Of a stretch of DNA of 64,000 nucleotides, positions 22,616-33,458 are shown piece by piece; the stretch's first letter is position 1; the number at the start of each line of letters is the position of its first letter. The notes below the pieces were generated by a model that was given only the letters and a program-made list of their open reading frames with translations, was not told the DNA's origin and did no database searches. Origin of the DNA: Polytrichum commune (taxonomy: Eukaryota > Streptophyta > Polytrichopsida > Polytrichales > Polytrichaceae); contig OX485809.1 of assembly GCA_950295325.1 (NCBI GenBank), positions 14,942,001 through 15,006,000 of the forward strand, given 5' to 3'. A program made the position numbers and the translations under genes.

Positions 22616-24929
22616 ATGGCGACCCAAACACGGAAGAGGATCGCGGACAAGCCGCTAGCCCTCCGCAAGGTGCACGTGGTCACCCCCACTGGTCGCGAGG
22701 AAAGCAATGAATTGGAGGCAGGCTTGAGGCGCATGGGCTGCCTCGGATTATGGGAAAAATCTTGGAGAGTGCGCTGTGAGGAGATGGTAAGGGAGTTAGT
22801 CACTGGAGAGGTGGACCACGTTTACGCTTCCACCATCCGGGACCGACTGGATAGGTGGAATGCGGAATTGTGGAGTCGGGTTTACGGGTTCCAGCAGGGA
22901 GGGGGAAATATGGCCACTAAGAGAGACGATTGTACCAGGGACAAATTCTCCCAGAGGTTGGATCCCAAGTATGGTTACTTTGTGAAGGATTGTAAAGACG
23001 AGAGGAAAAATGAGGATGTTAGTCTTTTTAGTGCCTATATTTAGCCCAGAAAAGCCCTATAACATCACTCTTATCCTTGTCACCACCTTACTTCTTGCAT
23101 ACTCCGAGAAGAAGGTGGTGGATTTGGGAAGCATCATCGGGGAGTTGGTGTACAAGTTGGCAACCAACACTAAGCGCGGCCAATCTTCCTACATTGGGCC
23201 TTTCCTCTTCCACCTTTACGCACACAAAAACCTACTCACGGACGAAGAGAAAACCCAATGGACATCGCATCAGTTCATGCGGGAGCTTCAGACTACCGAC
23301 TCGGAGCCGGAAATGGGCCATGAGGGTTCGAAGGAGAAAGATATGGTGGAATTGAGCAACGAAGAGCGGCCCGTGACCAAGAAACGGAAACTAATGTTGG
23401 AGAATCGTGCGACGCGGACCAGGTCCGCCATGAAGCCGATAGGAGGTGGAACCTCCACCTTCCCCTTGGGGGACAATCCGGTGGACTCCATTATCCGCGA
23501 CTTGGAAGAAGTACGGTTCCGGATTGCGGAATATGAGCTGCAAATGCACCAAGTAGGGAATTGGTGGGCAACCCTCCGCGGGAGCGTTTGATTGCTGCAA
23601 TACAGGAGGCCATCTAAGATCCGTACCGGTTGCGGGAGCTGGAGCGTAAGGTGGACCACCTTACGGCGGAAAAATGGAAGACCGCGGAACGAGTGCGGAA
23701 GTTGGAGGCGGAGCGAGAGAAACTCCTTAAGTAGGTAAATGATACCACCCTCACGGTACAAAAAGTGAGTGATATGGTGGAAATCCCGGGGAACATGTGG
23801 TGGAAAGCCAAGGTGTTCGACGTGGAATTGAAGAACGCGGGCCACGTTTCCGGGTCGAAGATGGTTACCTTCATCATGGACCCCGGAGTGACACCCGGGA
23901 CTTGTGGCGCCGTTGGTGAGAGGGCCCAAGTGATCCTAGTGTGGGTGAGGGCCCCGGGCGTTGGGAACGCCTCCCACCCACGAAGACTAGGAGGCACAAG
24001 GGTAAGGCCATGAGTTATGCGTAGCTCATGGCGTGGTGATTCTAGAAAGCTCAAGAACACCTCAATCGGAGGTGTGAGCTAGGAGTTATGGCCATTTGAG
24101 TGGGGCGCTGTCCCGGGACAGCGCCCTGGTACAGCAGTGCCTGGGAGTGATTCCCGGGACTGCCAAGGTTCAAACAGGCATAACGTCCTTAATACTTGCC
24201 CGAATGGGGCAAGTGAGGAGTCCATCGGCATCTACGTGAAGCGTAGATGAAGATGGAGTGGTTGGTTGTTATGATCAGACATCATACAAGGAAGTTATGA
24301 TGGTCTGAAGCTGCTGGGGGGTTCTAGGTCCAGCAGCTAAAGGAAAATGTCCACTTGGCCCCAACTCTTGGTAGAGAGACAAGAGGTTGGTTGACGGTGG
24401 GGTAGGGGCCCCGCGTGAAGTCCTAGAGGCTTATATGGGTGAGGTGGTGTGGCCTCACCCACCCGAGGCCGAACGGCAAGGCCTCCATGGGCATTGGCCC
24501 ATTGTGAGGCCATAGTTGCCTAGTATGGTTCGGGTTGTTGTAGTGTTGCTCCGGCAATGCGATGATCAACATGGGATTGGACTTCCATGGATGGAAGTCC
24601 ACATCTAGGAATGGGTTACCGATTAAGGGGTGAGTCCCGAAAGCAAAGTAGGAGGGTTGGTTCCCTCCTATGAACTATAAGGTCCGGGGTAGGAGGAGCT
24701 AACCATTAGCATGGCGGTATGCGAATGGTTAGCGCTCGTAACCTTTGCTAGAAACGAAAATTGGCAAGATTGCTAAGGGGGCTAGCAAGGGTTGCGACAG
24801 ATGAACACGAGGTGTCAGTGCCACCACCACGTGCTCCATCTTTGGCAACGGACAGAGTGGACCGCCGCGAGGAGCGGAAGCAGAATAAGAAGGAAGCCAA
24901 GTTGAAGAAGCGGAAGGATAAAGAGTAGA
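22616..24929 (+). pseudogene. Broken multi-exon gene of unrecognised, probably transposon-associated family
   Basis: Reading starts at the ATG at 22616 in good context (ACCACCATGG). One protein-like sequence runs through three frame segments: 22616-23040, about 23040-23580, and 23582-24013. Breaks lie near 23036 and 23580, with in-frame stops at about 23615 and 23733. The second segment holds a helical stretch (LVTTLLLAYSEKKVVDLG, then GPFLFHLYAHKNLL), followed by an acidic linker, a KKRK basic patch and a coiled-coil-like region. A Lys/Arg-rich C-terminus ending KKRKDKE (24766-24929) follows a plausible acceptor at 24750, suggesting an intron of about 750 bp. The pattern recalls putative plant transposon proteins, but I cannot name a family. 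Confidence 0.45.
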
Positions 24930-26558
24930 TTTTAGTTAGGACTCCATTTTGGTTTGTTTTGGGCAAGTAGTTAGGTGGCCTCGGGTTGTGCGCCTCGTCA
25001 TTTTCTTTGGTTGGAGTTTGACCTTTCCATGAGGTGGATTGTCAGGACTGCCACGTGGCCCGCGATTTCCAGCATGGAAACCATGACATGTGGATGTTAG
25101 TTTGGTTTTAAAGGGAGAACATTTCGGTGTTTCTCTCATCATTTTGCAATGCAAGCGTTTTTTTGTTCAATTCAGACCTTATGCTTTACTCCACCTTCGG
25201 TTTGAATTGAGTCTTAAGTCCATGTGTAATGCAAGTGGTCCCTCCTTCCCCTACTTGAGGTTCCCAAGTTTTCCGCCATTCCCTATCATTGTGTGAGTTG
25301 GTTAGGTTAGTCTTCCGTGATAGGACAGGGGGACGGTAACACCCCGAGGTGTGTGTGGTTGAAACGCCCCTGTGTGAGCAGGTGATGGGTGGAGGAATCT
25401 TAAGCGTGGAAAGGATTGGCCGAGCAAGGGGAAAGAACCCCACCGTGGGGTTGTTGGGCAAGGAAAGTTCCACACACACGGTAGGTTCTTTCCCACTTAC
25501 TCCGTCCAACTAGGGACCGACAATGAGCAGCAGTGGATACACCTGTCCAATAGTAGGGGGAGAGTTCTGGTTTACGCCTTCCGCTTGCCGTGACCTGGAG
25601 GTGGATCACACCGATTAGCAGTAACGGACTCATCTAAAACACTCATGCACCTGCCGCGACTGGCGCTTGGTTCCCACCGCGGATGATAGGCGTGGTAGCC
25701 CCATCCCTATGTTAGCCCCGCCGTCACGGAAAACAACAGACCCTAGGTCCTATCCTGTGTGACCTATGGAACAGCACAAGCTACCCATTATGAGGATAAG
25801 AGCGATTATGTTGTGTTTCCACCTTTTTCGAGGGAGGATGCGGTTTCCGCGTGTGGTATAGTGGAAAATGTGCCATCACGGAAACCGGATCAAGCTGGTT
25901 TTGTAGACCCAAAACTTCCTCCACCTTTCTCCCCGTCAAAGGGGGTGGCACGCGTCGGATACTTGAGTGGGACACCTTCTCGAGGGAGGGTTACCCCCAT
26001 CCTAACACTAGTCTAAGGGAGTAGTAGTTAGAAGGAGGAAGTGGAGATAGAGAGATAACCCTAAGAAATCAACCCAAAGGGTGAAATTCTGATGAACAAC
26101 TACCAAGTCTCTCTGAGCATTCTAGCCTAAAACACTAGAATTATTGTCCTTGGGACACGGTCAAAAATCTAGCGAATAGTGGAAATACATGTCAGATCCG
26201 CTACCTCTATCGCGGAAACCTTATCCCGGAAGTCATGACCCGTAATAAGGAATCTTAGAATGAAGTGTATATAGTTGTTATACTATGGATTCGGGACGCT
26301 GAGTCTATTGTTGTTACTACTCTAGGGTGGGAGCTTGTCCATACTTTGTGTTGTGTTCCCTACCTCGGTCCACTACCGGGAAGGCGGAACTTTCCGTGCT
26401 ATAATTTCCGTAATATCCCGGATTTCTTAATCTGATTTGTGTTAACTTAGTTTGTGGTGTTTCTTGTGTGTGTGTATGTAAGTGAAAGTTCTCCCCCCCC
26501 TCTGTGTTGTGAACGACCGCAGGTTCTTCATGGGAACGATCTTGGCGCGGCTGTGACG
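24930..26558. other. Non-coding tail of the GC-rich block
   Basis: No open frame with a domain. Could be a 3' UTR, LTR-like or structural region of the element. Many short GC-rich direct words (CCGCG, GGAAACC) recur. Confidence 0.35.
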
Positions 26559-26559
26559 T

Positions 26560-29500
26560 TTTACGCGTTTATCAGGTTAATTTAATGAATACGCCACCAC
26601 CGTGCTACGACAACCAGCTCATTGGAATTTACTTCCCGAGCTTTAAAACAAAAATATGGTGGTCACAAAGTTGTATCATGGGATCTTATGAGCAAGACTT
26701 GGATCTTATGTGCATTCTCTAATAGCTCCGTATAATGCTCGCCTTAGCTTGATGCAAGTTGCATAGGATATAAAGATTGTCGGATGAAACTCCTAGTCAT
26801 GTCTAATTAATTGGAGAGGTTTTGTCGCTTACTTTGCTTGCATTACGGAACCTGCTAAGACAAAATGCAATTCCAAAGGCCTCATGTTTGGTGTATTCTG
26901 TAGCAGAGCAAAAGAAAGTGCGGTTGCAAAAATTATTGGCAAGTTAAGTGAAGCCAAGCTTAGTAGTCAGAAAAGGTTTCATGAGATGGAGTACAACTTT
27001 TCTTGGAAAAGAATAATATGGACCACGGGAATGTTTGAGTGGACGTCTGGCTTGCCCAATGGACTTTTCATCAAAGGCTGATGCAATGTAAGCTTAACTA
27101 GAAGTTAAGGTGTGCATTCCTTTAGTGGTCATTTGTCCTATATTGTGGTGCCCTCTTTTAAGAAAAAGTTGAGTGGCCACTAAACCTCTAAAAGGGGGCA
27201 TCATACTACTTTCAACAAGTTCGCCTACATAGGTATATCATGAAAGGTACACATTCACTTCTTCTCAATACATAGAACTTTTCATTCAATATTCATGTCA
27301 ATCTTGATGGTTGAGGCACCATGAAGGTGTTTAGTTTAAGCGTGTGGGAAAAATTGATTGGGTAGATAAGGTGACATATTCTCTTTCTCTTGAAGTGATC
27401 ATATAGGTTCTTCCAGTTATATCATTTGTGCCGATTTGGCAACTGAACCTAGAATTTTGACAATTGAACAAGTCTAGAATAATATGGCTCGTGACAAGGG
27501 TTAATATTGAGTTTGAACACATAGTCAAATCTCATCATGACACATTATTTTTTGGTGTACGTTCTTCACTGCAATCTCGCCATATACCATTTAAATATAG
27601 GACTTGTCCAATTAAAAAGAGTGACCACATAAGATCCACATACCTTACACAAATAAGAATGAGTAAGTTTTGTAACCATCTTAAACACACATGCATCATT
27701 CTACTACAAAAATATACTAGCCGAAGTTTACCACAATGACTAAGAGGTGAGAAGAGTATGTACAACACCTGTTTTGTTTGGAATAGAATTTGGTGTACGA
27801 ATAGATAGTGTTGAGTACATCTTGGATGAGCTGCAGTAGAAATTGAAATGGCCTTCCTACTGAGCCATTCAATGAAAATGGGAATCTCAAGTTTGACAGT
27901 CAATAACTATTGCTAGTGAAATCTGACCATAAAATTTTTTACGGATTTTTTTTCTGAAGTTACATTTGCAAACAAGTTGACACCCATTCACGAGCCTGTA
28001 ATCCAATGTCCAGTAGGGACACAAAGTTGGAAGTAGCCACAATAGGTGCACACGTCAACCCTCTGAAGTTTATATCTTCATGGACCTTCAGTGTTGTCAC
28101 TGGCAAGCCACAACTAATCTTGGAGTAATTAATTGCAGCTAAGTGTATTTTGCTTGGGTAAGCCACAGTTTGGTTCTTCAAATTTAATAGATTATAGAAT
28201 CATATATGGTATCACATAATATTACTCAGCTTCAACTCTCATTATGTGGGTCCTCATAAATATAACAATCGGATGTTCAAAAAGTTGCGTAGAGAGATTC
28301 AAATTCAAAGTGAGCTCCCAGCACTCCACTGTTATATTTTGAGGGCGCACATTATTGAGTAATGTTCTGCACTGCTAGCATATGAGTCTTATGCAATCGT
28401 CATGTGTTGATGAGAGAACAATGCAAATCTACCAACGTGCTAGAATTGGAAATTTTCCACTTGCATAGGTCAAGTTTCCAATGACGGGGTAGTGATGTAA
28501 GTCAATTGCCTAGGACTCATATGCTTGTAATGTATAGAGGTCTTGTGTCAACCCACAAGAAAACACCGTTTATGGTATTTAAATTAGTGTCAAGTACCCT
28601 ATTTGTGAAGAGCCTAAATTAGATGCCTAAAGGTTTCGAAGTGTCACGTCCGCTAATTGCCAATATGATACTATTCGTCAACATAAGTAACTATCATAAG
28701 TGAAAATTTCTTTACAATATGACATTTAGTGTAGCACATTGGGATACTCTAGATGGTAGTTTTGTGTATTAGTATACAAGGGGGAAAATATTTATTGAGC
28801 ATACTAATGGCAAGTGTCATGTGTTTACATTCACTAGATGCAAGAGGAAAATATTCTTGAGCATACTAACGTCAAGTGTCATTTGTGTACACTGTAGTCA
28901 ACTTGTAGACCATTGTGAAACACTTGCATACTCCTAATATTATTGAACATACTCACGTCAAGATATTAGTAAGCGCACTTGAACGCCAAGTGTCATGAGG
29001 TGACTCTAATGATGAAGTTGTTTGATTATTGGTGTACCTAACATACGCGTCAAAATAGGGTAAGTGACACTAAATACTACAAACGGTGTAGTGGAATCGA
29101 GCCTTGTAAAAGTCCCAAGGTTAGACTAGAGTCTACACTCCACAAAACTCCATCATTTTTTCTCTGAAGCAGGTAGGTTGTAATCTTCTTATACAATGTT
29201 TACTGCTCAACAGGAGGCTGAAATACATTCATCCTCGAGAAAAGTCTAATTATTCTCTGATGCTCTTTAGTTGTCTTGGCTTTGTTGATGACCCGTCAAT
29301 GAGATGGAGTGGATCTGCTTCGACTCCTCCCATGACGACAACTAACTTTTCTGTCAATGTACAAAAATGCCCATTACTAAAGAGGGCTTGGTCTACCTCT
29401 GCACTGCCAAGGACGTGGTCTAAGTTATCTTGTATGTGGGCCAGGGTGGGGAACCACATCTCCAGTAAATGAAACCACAGCCACGTGCAGCCAAGTTGGG

Positions 29501-29857
29501 TGAAGGTGTTGTGAGCCAAAACTGATATAAAAGAAAAAGAAAACAAGAGAACCTTAGTGCAGCAACTAATTAGCAACAGAGTAAACCCTATATCCAAGTG
29601 CACACTCTGGTGTTGAATTGAAAGCCTATAAGCCATCTTAATTAGTGCTGCCCAGATCAGCATTGTATAATCACATCAGCTTGATACTATACAACTTAGC
29701 ACTTGCTTTGCGGTACAGGAAGGACACACCAAAGCAAGTCTTGGATTCAACTTGACCTAATTTATAACCGCTTCTCTGTACTGAAATAATCTGCTCACAG
29801 GTATACGATGTGAATTGGGTAGTTTGGTATTGAGCGAACCTCATGATGCAGTATTCA
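26560..29857. other. Intergenic DNA without a supported gene
   Basis: Contains degenerate direct repeats at 28790-28995 (word AAGTGTCAT after GAGCATACTAA, unit about 62 bp) and an isolated ACTAAATA-type MITE tip near 29060-29085. A 137-codon minus-strand frame (29250-29663) is open but resembles nothing I know and has no gene context. Confidence 0.45.
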
Positions 29858-30285
29858 ATACATGACTCATTATTGAAGATTGGAATCAGACGCAACTACA
29901 CTTGTAGCTACCATGCCTAACAACAGTGAATCTTGAACAGCTAATTGCCTACTTTGCACCCTAAGTGTTTCATTAGCAACTCAGAGCAGTTCTGCAAATT
30001 CGTATGAGTTAATTTATAGCTGACTGCATGCTGTATATTTTTTTTTCATAAAATTCAAACATAAAAAAAATACCCTTACAGACATGACTCATTGTTGAGT
30101 ATTGGATTCAGATGCAACCACAATGGTAGCTACCGCATCTAACATTGAAAACTTGAACAGCTAATTGCCTACTTTGCACACTCAGCATTTCATTAGCACT
30201 AGGTGCAGTCCTGTGAATTGGGATGAGTAAATTCGTAGTTTTACTGCATGATATATATTTCCCAAAATACGAACATAACAGCAAT
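29858..30285 (+). repeat. Tandem duplication, period about 222 bp
   Basis: CATGACTCATTATTGAAGAT at 29861 recurs as a close variant at 30083. The following blocks match in order: AACAGCTAATTGCCTACTTT, TTTCATTAGCA, then the AT-rich end with ATATTT and CATAA. Non-coding. Confidence 0.8.
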
Positions 30286-33200
30286 ATTCTTTGGAAGTTT
30301 ACAGAAATCATGACTCCTGCCAGCTGACCTCCCACTTGGTGACAAACAGCAACATACTGATGCGTCAGAGCAGCCAACACTTTTTGCACTAGCCTACACT
30401 GAGTAGGTGAATATTGTACTTCCCTGGACCTTTGGCCCATAATAATTTGACAATTGTAGTAGCTGAGAAATATTAATTTTCTAATTTCTTCAGCTGGAGC
30501 CGTCAAGATGGGTAGGGTGCAAATTATGTCATATTCGGTGCCAAAAAACCTGCTGATGAATCAGTTGTTTTCCGACCACTCAGTTACTAGTACCAGGACA
30601 CAGTGCATCCGGTAGCCACTTTTGCCTTTGTGTTTGAGTTGGGCGGAGCATATGACAGAAATGAAAGGTGCGGATAAGTTTTGCAAAGTACCCATTGCCG
30701 GTGGCAAGCTTACAGCAACAGGAGGAAAGCATGAATAGGTCACACTGGCCGGTCCCATGCAGTGTCCCACCAAACTCCCTTTCTTCATCATCTAGCCGCC
30801 TGCCCAGATTCAAGGCAACAAGGCAGGGTGGTACATAGCCTTATAGCTAGCTAGTTCCTCAACCATGGGGATGCTGCAACCAAGGGGAGGGCTCATCATC
30901 ACCGAACAACATGCGGAGTCGACGGCCTCCTCGAAGATTGTAAACATCAGCGGCAGCAGCAACAGCTATGGTGGGAATTGGTAATTACTGTCTACAGTCA
31001 TCTTCTGCTCGAAGATTGTAATCATATAAAACAAGAGCAGCAGCTATATTTAAGTGGAGAGTTAGTTATAACCTAATTACCCATTACTGTTACAATCCTC
31101 TTCTGCCGCCTACATTATCATCATCACCACCTCCATGCAGCCGAAAGTTGGACTCGAATTTGGCAGGCAAGTACTGTATGCAGCAGCAGTAACGCACACC
31201 GAGTGAATGATTCGATCGGCCGCCTAGCCTGCAGCATAAGTGCTCGTGTGACTGTCACTATCCACAGTCTCAATATCAATCGGCTACCAATTTCTGAGAG
31301 TGCTGGATCGTCGGGCATCGATTGGGCAGAGGGAACTACTTGTAGGATATAACTACCATTTAGATTAGAGTCGACATAGTACTAGCTTAGAGTGTTGCAT
31401 GGTCTGTTAATCAAGTTGGAGATTAGGCATAGATTGCGTAGGAGGTGGATTGTCTTACATGATCATCTGGTGATTAGTACGTATTACGTTGTTGCTGCTT
31501 TTAGAAGCTGAGGTGTAGGATTCCACTTCATTACGCACTAAATCATTCGCACGGGTTAACATCGTAGCTGCTTCGTAACTTCACATCATCAGCTCAAGGT
31601 TGAGCACTATTCGTGGGACTTGTAGCGGAGCGCACTTGAGGGGCATCGACCAAAATGGCCACCGAGGTAATTTTCCAGACACAACTGAGTCTTCTGTTCC
31701 TCTTCAGATTGATGTGTTTGTTGTAGTAGGAGGCTGTGGAATTGATGAGTTCAGCAGACTAGATACCTCCCGGGTGCCTCACAATCTGTATCCAAGACTG
31801 ACAAAAGTGCCGGTCACAGACAGAGACGTCTCTTCGTGTTCTAGTGTTAATCTGAGTTGAGCATGGAATTTATCTCTGCTGCGTGATTATTCTGTATGAG
31901 AAATGCTTAACATGCGAGGTCGATCGGGGGGGACAAGGTAGAGAAATTAGGCTCGCAAATTATCCGACAACGAACTGAGGAATTATTCCTGAAAATTTGA
32001 GCTGGTGATAACCGGCCTGCAAGGACCCTCAGGAAGGCCGAGAGGTTGAGATTGGTAAGTTGCTGGAAGAAATTAGGGGCCCCTTTGCTACTTCAGCAAC
32101 TTCAATCTGAATGTCTTTAGCTGAAACACTAGGGATCCGAAATAAATACTTTTAGATGTTTCATTTTGACAGATGAGAAGTGAAAGTCGGTTGAATCAAT
32201 TTGCCGCCCCCAATCTACCTCCTCCCACGCTGCTCGTAGATTTTACGCTTCACTTAACGGTAGCACAATTGTTGAAATGTCAAAAGTCTGATTTGCAGTC
32301 TCAATCTTGTGGGCGGTCGAAAAGACATCCCTTATGACCAAGTCCAGAAGATAGTTGTCAATTGCTACAATTTCCTGGTTTCAATTCCTAGCTTCAAATG
32401 CAAGCAAGTTCATGTTACACCTGCGTGATCATCTTAAGCTGGAAGCTTGGATTGTGCTAGCAGTTGTACGCAATCAATTGGAAGATATTTGGCCCTCACA
32501 TAAATCCAATTTGAGGTGTGCACTGGCAGAGAAACATTGATGCTATTGGATTTTTAGTTGCCTCACACCGTAACACCATCTTCTGAACGACTTAGAGCAT
32601 GCCAAAAAGCATTTTTTGCGAGTTTGAGCCACAACGGTACTCGAAATCCACAAGGAATGTTATTTGGAACGAACGGGAACCACAGTACATGATATCTTCA
32701 AGTTACAATACTTGGGTTTCTAGATCAGAAGCAACTCAAGTAGGTATTCTCTCACTCTTGCTTCGCCGAAGGTACACGCAGAGTCCCGAACTAGTGTGGG
32801 CAAATTCGATATACTTCCAGACTAGAAGAAGTACAAAAAATTGAGATTCTGAAGTGCTACGTCCTTCAATTACCAAGCTCTGTACCCTGTATCCTACATT
32901 CGCTTCGTGGCAAGTGGTCGACCAATCCAACATTAGTTTTCTAATCTGAGGCTCGTGAGACATAAAACTCACCTTTTTGCAGAATTAGGGTTGAACTTTA
33001 CATCTCCTGCGTGATGACCATTGTTTAGCGCCAATGGGAATTAGCCTCGTTCTGTGTCTAGATGTACGCATTCCCTTGATTTCATCGGCTGCTGTTTCTA
33101 TTGGCCATAGCTTCTCATTAAGTAAGCTGTCCCGAACACCTTGAACGTCCAAACTCCAAACCTCTTGCCGGTTCTCAGTGCTGGGAATGGCCAGACTCCA

Positions 33201-33458
33201 AAAGATGAGTTCAAATGGACGGTTTTTGTTGGTATACAAGCAAGCAGGTAGGGTTATCCTCAAGAGCTGTGCAGATTCTAAGGAACCCTTCATCAGCAAC
33301 ATTAGGAGGCTTATTTGATACCTTTCCCAACATTTAGACATGGATCCCTGAGCAGTCTGACTTGGTCACAGACCGGGCGACCGATGCTTCAAGCTGAAAC
33401 AAAGTAAATGTGGGATTTCATCTGATCACCTGTAACTCAAACAAAGGTGAATTGTACA
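30286..33458. other. Mixed intergenic sequence upstream of the HMA gene
   Basis: Less AT-rich than neighbouring deserts. A 39-codon open frame with good start context (30865-30984, MGMLQPRGG to GGNW) and another frame (31600-31860) are present but unsupported by any family or splice structure. Around 30930-31100 two degenerate copies of CTCGAAGATTGTAA-containing sequence occur. The proximal part should include the HMA gene promoter. Confidence 0.35.

Larger units (their letters stand above)
22362..26558 (+). mobile_element. GC-rich block, possible large transposon-derived insertion
   Basis: About 4.2 kb with CpG content unlike its AT-rich flanks. It opens GTCGCGGCCCGC and closes GCGCGGCTGTGAC, which are imperfect inverted copies of each other over about 12 bases. 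It carries a broken gene in its first 2.6 kb and a long non-coding tail. I found neither paired LTRs nor a target duplication, so the boundaries and class are tentative; a truncated LTR-type element is the main alternative. Confidence 0.4.

Noticed and set aside
22543-24060. Minus-strand frames of up to 213 codons across the broken gene
   Set aside because: They are GC-driven shadows; protein-like features (coiled coil, basic C-terminus, start context) are on the plus strand.
28790-28995. Regularly spaced AAGTGTCAT repeats considered as a CRISPR-like array
   Set aside because: Repeats are short and degenerate, spacing is irregular, and the genome is a plant; ordinary decayed tandem repeat.
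29250-29663. 137-codon minus-strand open frame
   Set aside because: Open and moderately gene-like, but no domain, no splice context and no homology I recognise; left as intergenic.
31600-31860. 86-codon plus-strand frame upstream of the HMA gene
   Set aside because: Opens in a non-ATG codon and has no recognisable motif; possible splice signals are not better than chance.
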